DNA of 64,000 nt. Origin: Piezodorus guildinii. Its lineage: Eukaryota > Arthropoda > Insecta > Hemiptera > Pentatomidae. Numbering within the stretch: position 1 is the first letter of the stretch; each line of letters opens with the position of its first letter. The stretch spans positions 116,308,936 through 116,372,935 of the forward strand of contig CM041292.1 of the NCBI GenBank assembly GCA_023052935.1. The letters are read 5' to 3'. The position numbers were made by a program, and so were the translations under genes. This document shows, piece after piece, positions 37,011 through 47,479 of this stretch. The notes under the pieces were generated by a model. The model was not told the origin of the DNA. It saw only the letters and a program-made list of their open reading frames with translations, and did no database searches.

Positions 37011-37271
37011 TTTATTTATTTAACGTCACTTTATGCTACTATGGCTAATCGGACGATGCTACAGTGGGAGTCCTAAATTTTGCCTAGGTTTTATTAGGAT
37101 AGGGATCTTTAACGAGTACCTGACATCGTACAGGCTCGGGACCTCCTTTTAACGTCCCCTCCGAAGGATGTTTTACTCTCATTAAAAAATCCTAGGACCA
37201 CCTGCGGGTTTGAACCCGTGACCTTTAGCATGGGAGGACTGTTACGCTAGCCACTCAGCTACAAGTGATTC
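37011..37271 (-). mobile_element. SINE family A, copy 3, with a perfect 14-bp target duplication
   Basis: CATGTGTTTTATTG occurs at 36997-37010 and 37272-37285. The B-box-like CGGGTTCAAACCCGC and the TTAAATAAATAAAC tail are intact. An internal deletion relative to copy 1 removes part of the AGGATGG block. It is inserted in family X copy 4. Confidence 0.92.
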
Positions 37272-37540
37272 CATGTGTTTTATTGAATCTGTGGCGGGCG
37301 TGAAAAACTGGATAACTCAAGTTATATCCAAAATGAGTTGACTCCACGTATCGCTCCCTCAGACCGTCCTATTATATTATTATATATAACGATGAGTTAG
37401 TTTTATCGGATTTTCATCACTCTCCACTTTTACAATTTTTTGCATAGGATAATATTCTTTCTAAAATCTTTACATTTCTAACAGTACACATCTACATTGC
37501 TGTTCTCAAAAAAACAAAAATCTCATTAAATATATAGCTT

Positions 37541-37770
37541 TTTCAGTCAAATTCATAATTTTTTCAGTCAAATTCATAATTTTTTCAATCAAATTCATAA
37601 TTTTTTCATTCAAATTCATAATTTTTTCAGTCAAATTCATAATTTTTTCAATCAAATTCATAATTTTTTCATTCAAATTCATAATTTTTTCAGTCAAATT
37701 CATAATTTTTTCAGTCAAATTCATAATTTTTTCAATCAAATTCATAATTTTTTCAGTCAATTTCATAATT
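37541..37770. repeat. 21-bp tandem array, about 11 units, with a variant pattern
   Basis: The unit is AATTCATAATTTTTTCAGTCA. One position varies G/A/T (CAGTC, CAATC, CATTC), in the order G G A T G A T G G A G, so a 63-bp higher-order unit (G-A-T) is visible twice. On the minus strand it reads as a repeated EKIMNLT frame, which is an artefact of unit length divisible by three. Confidence 0.93.
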
Positions 37771-37907
37771 TCTTGTACCCATTTTATACAGTTAATATAA
37801 TGAGGTTTTGCTACCAAGAACTTAACATTTTTATTAAATCTCGTTGTTGTTTATCCATTTATCGTCACTTTATGTTACTGTGCTTAATCCGACGGTGCAG
37901 CGGGAGT

Positions 37908-37965
37908 CCTAAGTTTTGCCTACCCAGGTTTACTCTTAAGTAAACCTGGGTAGGCAAAACTTAGG
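37908..37965. repeat. Perfect hairpin: 27-bp arms, 4-nt loop, inside SINE sequence
   Basis: The left arm 37908-37934 (TAAGTTTTGCCTACCCAGGT in its middle) is ordinary SINE A sequence. The loop is CTTA. The right arm 37939-37965 is its exact complement and replaces the expected SINE bases before GGATCTTT. Confidence 0.95.
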
Positions 37966-38047
37966 GATCTTTTACGAGTTCCACTTATTAAATCTTTTAA
38001 GAGTCATCTGTGGTGCACAAATATAGGAGGATCTGCTGGTTTTAGAC

Positions 38048-38349
38048 ACAGGTGACCCTAAATGCATTCAACAAGGTGTTTGAATCTGCCGGGTTTAAAC
38101 ACGTGACTTTAGACATATTAATCTTAACTCCTTGCTGAATACATCCAGGGTCACCTGTGGATTAGTGGCTAGCATAACAGCCTGTTTTAAAGGACGAAAT
38201 AACCAAGGATTTTTACTCCCTAAAAGCAAATATAGGGCCATCTGAAAGGTATGAACTAGTGATCTAGTGGATATAAGGATGTTATGCTAGCCACTGCACC
38301 ACAGGTGACCCTCGATGCATTCAACAAAGTGTTTGAATCTGCCGGGTTT
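38048..38349. repeat. 49-base direct repeat flanking SINE-like sequence
   Basis: ACAGGTGACCCTAAATGCAT at 38048 and ACAGGTGACCCTCGATGCAT at 38301 begin two copies that both end GAATCTGCCGGGTTT, with about three differences. They lie inside the foldback element and bracket a SINE A-like segment. Confidence 0.85.
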
Positions 38350-38729
38350 GATTGAAAAAATTATGAATTTGACTGAAAAAATTATGAATTTGACTGAAAA
38401 AAGCTATATATTTTTGCTCTTTTGTTCTTTAGTTGGATATAGAATTCGTTCAACTTCTAAATTTATTCGTTTTTTATCAATCCTAATAAGGTGATATACA
38501 TTTTTCCCTGAATCTATAAAATTAAAGGTACTTTAGAGGAAGAAAATTTAAAATATCGGCCTTGAAGCCTTGTCAGACTATTTCCATCAGAATTAAACCT
38601 ATAAGATATTAATAAAGCCCATTACAGGAGGTCCTAAAACATGTATTTCCGTTAAAAAATTTAATTAGAAATTTTCACGATCCCAACCTAACTATATATT
38701 TAATATATAGGTAAGTAAAAGTGATACGT

Positions 38730-39870
38730 AGAATATGTTCATATAATAGTTTCAAAAAAAAAAAAAAAATATATATTCATACATCGAAATAAACAGAAAG
38801 CATATTAGTTCTGAAAAGTCAACTTTTCAAGGCTTAGAATTGGTGCCAAGCTTCCAGAAATAGTCCAGTAATCACATTCACGAAGGTTTCTCTAGGGCCT
38901 AAATACAGATCACAAACAAAGAATAAACATCGCTACTTAGGAGAGGGTTGAAATAAAATAAAAATTAGAATTGCTTAAAATAATAAATCACGCATTGTAG
39001 TACTATCAAATAAAAAGAGTAAACGAAATCACCTATAAAAAATAAAATCTTTAATGAAAATTGCCTAATAGGCCATAAATAAATGACCAGAGAAATGAAA
39101 TAAAATCACTAATATTAGATTAAAAATAAAAAAAAGATTAATATCAACTGAATCTTATTATCAATGATAAAATCCATATTTAAGTTAAATTAACTATAAT
39201 ACGAGTTACAAAGGAACAAAAGAAATTATTGTAAATAAAAGAAAATGATATAAAACAATGAATTATAAATAGTATTGGAATTAATAAGAACCTATTAATA
39301 TCAAGTGGGATAGTATCAATTGCAACCATTATTTATAAGCGCCAGATCCACACTGCCTAAACAACAAAAACTAATAAAAAGATGAACAATCCTATACTGC
39401 TATACAATACTAAACTCCGGCTATTTCTGGAGTGCAGATCTGGGACGAGAAAAAAATTGGCAAATATATTTCTCAATCGTCAACTAAAAATAATTTATTT
39501 GAAACTTTACTCTCATCTAGGAAGAATGATTTAATAATTACTTCTATTAACTATTTACATGAATCTTTACCTAGCTAGACAGGGCTAAATTAGGGTGTCT
39601 GAGCTAGCATATATTTAGAAAAATATTTAATATGTCATAATTTTTTCTTGTAAAAGCAATTATATTTTTTTTACCGAGTCTCTATATTATATGTTTTCTA
39701 GGATGTAAAATTAAACATGAATATCAGAAATAAAACTATATGTTTTCATTTAAGGAGCTAATTCAAACAGCAACTGAGCTACACCATCATCCTAAAACCC
39801 TCACATCGGATGATACACATATACTTGTTAACCGTTCTGGGTTAACTGTTAACTGGGTTAAGTTCTGGGG
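38730..39870. other. No recognised gene
   Basis: AT-rich, with an A-run near 38754. Around 39360-39600 the sequence has mixed composition (AGTGCAGATCTGGGACGAG) that could be an old LINE, but no motif is convincing. Confidence 0.4.
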
Positions 39871-39880
39871 TCATATCGTC

Positions 39881-40124
39881 GGCACCACGCTAAACTAACG
39901 AATGTGAAAACTGTCACTTTTCAGGAGAGCTGAAAAACTAACTATAATTTTGCTTTTCATATTAATTGCCTTTAAACAGATAAATAAATAAACAGCTATT
40001 TGAAGTATAATTATTTGAAATTATAAACCATTGTGTAATAATTTGCAGCGTTTTTTTAGTAATACGGCACACCATCAAATTTGAAAAACGCGATTTTTCA
40101 CATCCGTTAGTTTAGCATGATGCC
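39881..40124. mobile_element. MITE with 30-bp terminal inverted repeats
   Basis: GGCACCACGCTAAACTAACG on the left and GGCATCATGCTAAACTAACG read inward from the right, continued as AATGTGAAAA and GATGTGAAAA: 27 of 30 positions match. No clear target duplication, and a short noncoding interior. It stands 14 bases from foldback MITE copy 2. Confidence 0.75.
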
Positions 40125-40138
40125 GAAGAAGATATATA

Positions 40139-40285
40139 AGGGGTACTCACTTCGTTTGCTATAGCATGCTATTTGTGTTATTTTGCTAAACTCGTCGAGT
40201 TTCTACAGTTATTTCCTGTATAAAATTGATGGGTTTAGCACAGTAGCACAAATAGCATGCTATACCAAACGTAGTGAGTACCCCT
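40139..40285. mobile_element. 147-bp foldback MITE, copy 2
   Basis: Same length and arms as the copy at 29146 (AGGGGTACTCAC...GTGAGTACCCCT), with a few substitutions. ATA at 40136-40138 and 40286-40288 is a 3-bp target duplication. Confidence 0.9.
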
Positions 40286-40289
40286 ATAG

Positions 40290-41340
40290 TGTGAATAAAT
40301 GTATGTCCACTGAACAAAAAATGATGTTAAAAATTATTACATATCAAATTGTTTTTCATACTTTCATTGTTATGTATCTAACGTTTGTATTGTACTGTTG
40401 GTTGACCGTATATTAAAATAAGAATTAAGGTAATTAGGAATCGCCCGCATTTATTTTTTTTGCACTCCAGAAGTATGAAGGGGCTTAGGAAAAATTAAAA
40501 AATACAAAATGTCCTTTACGTTTGATTAGGAGATTACGTATCTAGTTATGAGTTAAAAAAAAAACAAAAAAAAACTAATCAACCCTATTCCACAAAGCTA
40601 TCTTAACCCAATGACATCTACCAAAAAAACATTCAAATTACTGTATACCATGTTGATCAGGAAATGCTTTGGGTTACAGACTTAAAATGGATAATTAAAA
40701 CAAACAGAGATGCCAAGAGAACCAACAGCTAAAGCATATTTATTTTGTTATCGGGTAATCAATCTCAACTGGCCCTTCATCGCTAGGGTACTTCAGATAA
40801 GGTTTCGATAACAGAAGAAAATTCAATAATTTAAAATTATAAATACAAAAACCGTAATCATCACATTTTAAATTAAGTATAAAATAAATTTAAAAAGTAT
40901 TATTGCGGAAGAAAACCTAATTAAGTTATCAATGAATTAGTTATGTATTTCTTATGAAAATTAGAATTTGGCATACATAAAGCGTCAATACAACTTCAAT
41001 TCATACAAAATTAATTAGAACATCAGTAACTGGGGTGTGTTCTAAACCCGTCGAGAATAATCAATCCGAGTATTTTCCTCAACAAAATAATAGGTCGATT
41101 GAAGACGTACATGAGGCCTTTAATCATTCCAAATAAGGGCAGCAATCGCTAGGTATTATCCAAATTCTTTCAACATGTTTTACTCTTCATTTAAAGTCAC
41201 TTGTACTGGCATCGAGTAGTTTCCATACAAGTGAATGTTAAATGGGTCACTCTAAAATCATAGTATAATGATGCAGTTGAAAATATAATAAAATTTTAAA
41301 TTAAAAACATTTCTTTACTTTCGAAATGGAAATAAATGCC
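40290..41340. other. No recognised gene
   Basis: AT-rich. Small plus-strand frame ending at 40416 has part of its start in the MITE and is not credible. Confidence 0.5.
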
Positions 41341-41360
41341 ATGTTCATCTATATGTGATG

Positions 41361-42213
41361 AATAATGACCCGTTATTATTTAACGACTCTATTACTGTTA
41401 GAACCAGGGAGAGGGATATTTTGGAGGGCTACTGCAAATATATGAGAATGAAGGATATTGCCATGCTCCAAGAGTCGACCTATAGCCCGTGCTACAGAAA
41501 GGTCTTTGCTGACACCGTCCTTCCACAAAGTTATCTAATGTTAGGATGCAATATCGCGTATGTTAGAACTTTAGCCCAGATCAGACTGTCGGGAAAATAC
41601 GCCATCTCCTTTAGTGTCGGCCCGCAGAAGTATAGTCTGGACCCACAGAAGCCGTGCCCAGTTTGTGATGGAGACGCATTGGAAGATTGTTTCCATTTTC
41701 TTGCTCGATGTCCCGCATACCATGACAATATAACTCGTTATATGCCCGTATTAAATGAAGTGAGTATTGATGGCTTTTACGAAATTTTTGCGGAACCACA
41801 CGTAATGGACCTGAAATCAGTATTTATTTTTGTCAAAGAGAATCTTAAAATAAGATTTCAACATCTTTCTCAGAATTTTAATCATTCTTAAGGGTTTCGG
41901 GACTTGTTAGTAATTTGTGGGGAATTAGTATTCGCTTTAATACTAATATTTTTGCATTATTTATTGATATGCTTATATTTAATTTATGATATTTATGCAT
42001 ATGCTGGATGAAATTAATCATAAAAGATAGCAGCACCTTTATGCTTACTGCTGTATATGTGTTTTGTTGTTTTTGTTTTAAATATTTATTCGAATTGTAA
42101 TTATATTATTGTATATTTGCTGGTGATAAATGTATTAATTGTGCTGTGCCAGCCAGCTCAATTTGTATAGGGATTGCTCTAAAGACAAATAAATAAAATT
42201 ATTATTATTATTA
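41361..42213 (+). mobile_element. 5'-truncated non-LTR retrotransposon copy with a 16-bp target duplication
   Basis: TCATCTATATGTGATG occurs at 41345-41360 and 42214-42229. The insert carries an open frame to the stop at 41889-41891, about 170 codons, encoding the C-terminus of a LINE polymerase, including PCPVCDGDALEDCFHFLARC, a Cys/His motif found after the RT domain in Jockey/I/R1-type elements. A 3' untranslated part follows and ends in ATT repeats at about 42197-42213. The frame is intact, so this copy is fairly young. The apparent ATG at 41355 lies in the target duplication and is not a real start. Confidence 0.9.
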
Positions 42214-42281
42214 TCATCTATATGTGATGTAACAAATAATAAGCAAATCGACTTTAAAAAACATGGCTCTCAAAGTTGTTC

Positions 42282-42515
42282 GGGGTCACCTGTCACCACA
42301 GCAGTCTATGCCCAAGGTCACGGTTCAAACCAGCAGATGGCTCTAGGATTTTTTAATGGGAATAAAAGAAACCTTAGTTATGCCGCCCTTCGGTGGGGAC
42401 GTAAAAAGGTGGTACATGTACTCGTAAAAGATTAAATTATCCTAATTAAACCTGGATATGCAACATTTAGGACTCCCATTGCAGCATAAAGCGACGTTAA
42501 ATAAATAAACAAACA
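42282..42515 (+). mobile_element. SINE family A, copy 4, plus strand
   Basis: Starts CGGGGTCACCTGTCACCACA, has the B-box-like ACGGTTCAAACC, the TTTTTTAATGGGAATAAAAG block, and ends GCGACGTTAAATAAATAAAC. More diverged than the other copies. It is the only family A copy seen on the plus strand. Confidence 0.82.
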
Positions 42516-42639
42516 ACTTGCCAGATTCAAGAACGAGATTTTTTTAAAGTAGGTCAAATCATTAAAAAAGATATAATGGATAATTTAGTTGGGGTTGCGG
42601 TCATCAGGAAAGAACACATTAATAAGAACAAAATATTAT

Positions 42640-42735
42640 ATTTGTGTGGCAACGTTTCGGCCTAAATTATAGGCTTTCATCAAAGTTGAGTCGGTGAGAG
42701 AATCTCAAGTATTATAGAGATTCTCTAACCAAAAT
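42640..42735. repeat. Foldback-family fragment (GTTTCGGCC core)
   Basis: AACGTTTCGGCCTAAATTAT, then AGGCTTTCATCAAAG, matches the core of the arms at 52063 and 52391. A small inverted pair around GAGAGAATCTC/GAGATTCTCT follows. The second arm is incomplete. Confidence 0.6.
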
Positions 42736-42739
42736 AATC

Positions 42740-44870
42740 CCGATGAAACTAAACCAACAACTTCTAACAAATATAACAACTTCTTATTATTATCTTCTTA
42801 TCATCTTCGAAACATCCAGTAAACCTAGGTATATGAAAAAAACAAAAAAAATAACCTCATATTATTTCAAATCTTAAGATGCGTCAACGATTTACGGTTA
42901 ACCGTGAATGATCTTACGACAATATTTGAATGCATTTCAATCGAAGGAAGGTATTCAGAGGAATCGGAAGTTTACTATCGTATGGCAAAGGTGATGGGAC
43001 GGAAGTGAAATGGTGTGACATAGGATGTGGTTCAATTTTGATTAGTATTAATATTGAGAGAACTAATTTAATAGCCCGCCTATGAGCTAAGACCACTCTA
43101 TTACAGCAATCATGGGCGGTGGTAGGCTGCGACTGTAGGCAATTCTGCTCAGGCCAAGTTTTAATTTCATCAACACTAAACAACTCCGGATCATCACGAC
43201 GATATTAATCAATTTATATGGTTACTTTTCCTACTTCTTAAGCAAAACAATGTATTACCATTAGGTAAATCAACGGTGAATGAAATTCTATTATTTATGA
43301 TAAAAGGATAGCTGCATCATGTAACAAAACATGTTTGTATCTATAAGTACTTTTTAAATATTGTATATAAATAAATATTTAAAAAAAAAAAATCAATTTA
43401 TATCAACAACGTTAGTCATGATAAATTAAATTATATAAGGAATATATTAATTTCTTCAAACACCTATCAACTGAAACAAACTTTTTATTTTGTAATTCAT
43501 ATTTTCATTTTTGACTTATTTATAATCATCATTACTACAAATTAAAAAAGTGTGAGTGAATAGGATTTAAAATCCACCAGAAACGTAAATCCTTGGAACA
43601 ATACAAGGTTTTCAAAGATAATCCTTTACTTGGGATAATCCCATAGGGAAAAAGTAAAATAGATTTAAAAAAACAAACTATTGTAAATATATATTTAATA
43701 GATTTCTTGACGAATATTGTTTTCATGAAGCAACAAAATTTTGCCTATAACTGGCACTAGTTATATCTCTAACCAAACCTCATCATGCTTCTAAAGGGAT
43801 GTTTACTTTTTCAGGGTCTCAACCACAATTGATTTATATAAAAAAATTAAATTTAAATCACGTAGAAAAATTAAATACAAAATTATTTTAATATAAAAAT
43901 ACAATAGAGCTTAAAGGATTTTCGAAATATAACATCGACAAGTCAGTCAAATCACTCCATATTGTCAAGATTAGCAAGTGTATTGAACCACTACACACTA
44001 AATTAAAACAATAGCCAATAGCAAAGCTCGTTATTCCTATTTTGATTAATTATCTTAAACCAACTTGGTTATCATTTACAAGTAAATACATATTTAATAA
44101 TCGACGAATTCTTCAAATAAATTTAGGGACTGCGATTTCCTTGCTATTAACAATGCACAAGAACGACTCAATGGTTCAATTGGAACAAATTGGTCTTCAT
44201 TCATTTAACAAGACCAATCAAGAGTATTTCGTGAAGTTTAAATTTAAACTCCTTTAATGATGAAAAGAAAACGTGGAGCTGTTTGTTCTGTGCCGTTTCT
44301 GATTTGAAAGAACTTCGGTCATGCATGTTTTTTACTCATAGGTTAGTTATGAATTTCATATTACTTGTTATAAACAAATTATCCAATAACCACCTAAAAC
44401 GACATCCTTTAAAGTACAGGAATTAGTGAATTTTAATTAAAAATTTCGACACGAGGTGCACAAGAGGAGGCCTGCCAATATAACACTTACGCAACATTGA
44501 TATGATAAGGTACGCAAAGTGGGAATGCTGCTGGGTCAGGCATCAAAACTCTTTAAATTCATTATAAATTCAAAATGCTTTAGGATTCTATCAATGCATT
44601 GGCATGATGTACTTCGAACGATTTTTTTCAAATTATTAAAAAAAAAGAAAGGTAACTCCTTAAAAACCAGTAAGAAGGAATAAGTTAATAGTTTAAACTA
44701 ATCCATTTCAAAATCAATTTTATTTTCTCGCGAATCAGCTTTCTAAATTTCAATCGAAGACATAACAGTTAAAAGATGTTAAAAAAAAATTTAGTAGATA
44801 GTTGACCGTTGAATGAATGTGTAGGATGAAATGGTTCGGATGACTAGTGAACAACTTGTGTATTTGTTAT
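42740..44870. other. No recognised gene
   Basis: Frames at 42914-43183 and 44042-44257 have no recognisable motif. No element with clear ends was found. Confidence 0.45.
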
Positions 44871-44877
44871 GTAGTGT

Positions 44878-44980
44878 ATAACACATTGCGGCTCTTCATC
44901 ACATCAGGGCTTCCAGGCAAGAGTTCACTTGCTTCTCGACTCTGGAAACCGTGATGAAGAACCGAAACATAGTTTGTTTG
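44878..44980. repeat. Imperfect foldback remnant
   Basis: ACATTGCGGCTCTTCATCAC on the left and GTGATGAAGAACCGAAACAT on the right pair over about 20 bases with some mismatches. The GGTTCTTCATCA core resembles the foldback family at 5877 and 52063. Confidence 0.5.
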
Positions 44981-44984
44981 TTTT

Positions 44985-46255
44985 TTACCACCATCCAAAC
45001 CAAAACATCCTTCATTTAAAAAAATAATTTTTAATCTGCCGCTGCTGACTACTATTCTGCTAAAACGAATAGCGCCATGGCTTTTCTTCAGTATGTTAGC
45101 AGGTTTTTTTATGATAACAAACCTTAGAAGTGCAAGTGGCTATTTTCTACTTTGATTGCAATGCAGGGTTTCATTGTCTTTTATTACCCGTAGGAATTCC
45201 CATTTTTTTTTTTTTTTTTTTTCACGACACTCTTCAGAATCCTACTGAATCGGCATTCAACAAATAGCAGTTTTAAAGAAAGATGCCTAAAATCAGGTAG
45301 ACATCATAATTTAATAAATAATTTGGAAATACAGAAAGGGGATAGAGGAGCAAGTAAATACATAAACCTGAAGTCACAAACTTATCAAACCCCGTCAATG
45401 TTCCCCCTCCACAGTTTAAACGTCTGAAAATCACTAAAATGCAAAAAAATTATACCTAGTAACTTAAATATTCATTTTGAATATATTTTTGAAACAGTAT
45501 AGAAGTAAAAACTTTCGTAAAATAAAGTTGTTCTATAGCAATAAGACCTTACGGGAAAATCTTATTTACAATTAGAAAAAATAATAATAAATTTAATTCG
45601 AAATATATAATTAATAATGCCACAAAAGTCAACTATAAACAATGAAAGTTATATTACACTTCCTACTCCTAGATATTTCTGTTCTCATATCAGGTCATCA
45701 GTCCTTTACTTTATCAACTAGAATGTCAATTAAATCTAAAATTATTAATGACTACCGATAAAGAAGCTCATTAATCAATAATTATCTATGAGTGATTAAT
45801 TATAATTATTCTTGAATATTAATAATAACAAAGAACTAAGGAGTACCAACAACGAAAAAAGCTAGGATTGTGAACTCTGTTAAAACCCAATTTTTCAATA
45901 AACTTGTAGTTGAAATTGCAAGTTAAAAACCCTAAAAGATCTCAAGAGATTAAAAAATATCCTGTGATATAATGTTTGTTCAATATAAATAATTAACTAA
46001 ACCTATTTCATACGTAAAATTTAAATAATTCTTTATATCTAATCATATTACTCATCCCTGTATATAGTTTTGATTTTTAAGTACTAGAATCAAGCTTTTT
46101 AAGCATGCAAAATACTATAAATGTCCCAAATAATCCGATAAAATATAAGTTTAATAATAATATGTCTTAGAAAAGGAATGCAGCAAGAATGACAATCAGT
46201 ATGCTAAGACTTATCTCGTAAGTTAAAAGGCCCTAAAGGCAAACTAATAGTAAGA
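44985..46255. other. No recognised gene
   Basis: AT-rich with a T-run at about 45204-45221. No convincing frame or repeat. Confidence 0.5.
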
Positions 46256-46261
46256 ATAGTA

Positions 46262-47161
46262 TTGGGTTGATGCAAAATTAATGCAGGTTTTTAGTAGGTA
46301 TTGTAAATACGCCATATCTTTACTTTAACCATATATATTTAATCAAAATAATTTCCATCTGAATCAATGCACTTTTGCCAACGTTCAACAAGCTTTCTTA
46401 TTCGACCAGAAAAAAAATCCGAATCCCTGGACTCGAATGAAATCACGAAAAGAATTTTCAATGTCGTCCTGGTTTTGAAAATTTTTCTCCCTCAAAAAGT
46501 TGTCCAGATGCCTGAAAAAGTGGAAGTCTGTAGGAGAGAGGTCAGGTGAATAAGGCGGATGTTGGAGAACTTCGTAGCCCAACTCGTGCAGTCGTCGAAG
46601 CGTTGGTTGTGCAACGTGTGGTCTGGCGTTATCGTGGAGCAGGATCGGCCCCTTCCGATTCATCAATGCTGGGCAAAGACGTTGCAATTTTTGAGTTCCG
46701 AGTTCCGCCGCCATTTCTCGTGTGGTTTTGGTTGGGTCTTCTTCCACTTTTGACCTCAGCTGGTCGTTGTCCAGAGCAAGATGACGGCCCCGACCTTCCT
46801 TGTCTTCGAGGTCCAAATCTCCTCTGCGAAACTTCTGGAACCAACGCTGCACCGTGCACTCATTAATAGCCCTCTGACCCCACACTTCATTAATATTACG
46901 AGCCGTTTGCGCAGCGCTGCGCCCTAATTTAAATTCGTAAAAATAAATTTGACGAAAATCGCACTTTGACATTTTCGATTCAAGACCTTTGAACACACTG
47001 AACAAAACGATTTTACTAAACAAATTCATGGTGAAAGAGAGGGTATTAGATAAGGTTTGTTTTGGTATAATAATGATCAATATTAGGATTAGCTTTGTTT
47101 ACACAATTGGAATTAAGATATTGCAATAGAGGAAACCTGCATTAATTTTGCATCAACCCAA
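46262..47161 (-). mobile_element. mariner element with an internal deletion, between TA sites
   Basis: TA at 46260-46261 and 47162-47163 flank a 900-bp element. The termini TTGGGTTGATGCAAAATTAA and its complement are nearly perfect inverted repeats, about 29 bp. Full-length mariners are about 1.3 kb, so about 400 bp are missing from the middle of the transposase. High terminal identity suggests recent movement, presumably driven by a transposase made elsewhere. Confidence 0.95.
46385..46969 (-). pseudogene. mariner transposase with an in-frame internal deletion
   Basis: The frame starts MSKCDFRQIYFYEFKLGRSA and contains the N-terminal helix-turn-helix region (NECTVQRWFQKFRRGDLDLE). Just after TREMAAELGT it jumps to QKLQRLCPALMNRKGPILLH, DNARPH and YSPDLSPTDFHFFRHLDNFL. 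The first catalytic Asp region (CDEKW-type) lies in the deleted part. The second (HDNARPH) and the third (SPTD) are kept. The frame continues upstream to 47080, but the family start MSKC at about 46969 is preferred. It cannot be active without the first Asp. Confidence 0.92.
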
Positions 47162-47478
47162 TAATATAGATGTATAATATACCGTTGGATAGCTAAATAT
47201 ATTAGTAAAAATATTATCCAATGCACGGAATTGTAAAAGTTAATAGGGAGTGATGTAAATCCGATAAAACTAACTAATTGTTGTAGACAAAAATATAACA
47301 GATTACTTAATAAAACACATGTTTCTATTGAAATTAAAATTAATTAATTCTTTAACAATTTATTTTTATCTCGAAATGAATTAAAAAAATTCTTAAATTT
47401 CATTTTATTTCAATTTTAGATTTCAACGACGGAGGTTAGAGAAAGTCGAGCGTTGCGCGCACCAGATTTTTTATTTTA
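47162..47478 (-). mobile_element. Family X repeat, copy 5, partial
   Basis: Begins at the TA next to the mariner with ATAGATGTATAATATACCGT, a block from the middle of family X, and ends GGAGGTTAGAGAAAGTCGAG then GCGCGCACCAGATTTTTT, the outer end. The other half of the copy is not found left of the mariner at 46262, so it was lost or the copy was already truncated. Confidence 0.75.
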
Positions 47479-47479
47479 T

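Larger units (their letters stand above)
37537..38404. mobile_element. Foldback element whose terminal repeats are 21-bp tandem arrays
   Basis: TATATA stands at 37531-37536 and 38405-38410. The left end GCTTTTTCAGTCAAATTCAT opens an array of about 11 units, and the right end is the inverted equivalent (TGACTGAAAAAAGC) with two to three units. The interior holds rearranged SINE family A sequence, a perfect hairpin and a 49-base direct repeat. It splits family X copy 4, so it is a secondary insertion. No transposase is visible. Confidence 0.75.
36868..38722 (+). mobile_element. Family X repeat, copy 4 (forward), carrying two insertions
   Basis: Left end AAAATATCTAGTGCGCAACA, then CACGACTTTCTCTTACTCC; right end ATATATAGGTAAGTAAAAGT. 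Family X sequence is broken at 37010 by SINE A copy 3 and at 37536 by a foldback element, and resumes at 38405 (TATATATTTTTGCTCTTTTG). With both insertions removed the copy is about 0.72 kb. Confidence 0.85.

Noticed and set aside
37541..37770. Possible CRISPR-like array
   Set aside because: The repeats are contiguous without unique spacers, and the context is eukaryotic.
37506..37817. 103-codon frame repeating EKIMNLT
   Set aside because: The 21-bp tandem unit is divisible by three and lacks stops. The array belongs to a foldback element end, so it is not a protein-coding repeat.
41355..41360. ATG used as the start of the 178-codon LINE frame
   Set aside because: It lies in the target duplication outside the element. 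The real coding sequence starts upstream in the full-length LINE and is truncated here.
46546..46866. Long plus-strand frames at 46546-46866 and 46559-46753
   Set aside because: They are antisense shadows of the mariner transposase.
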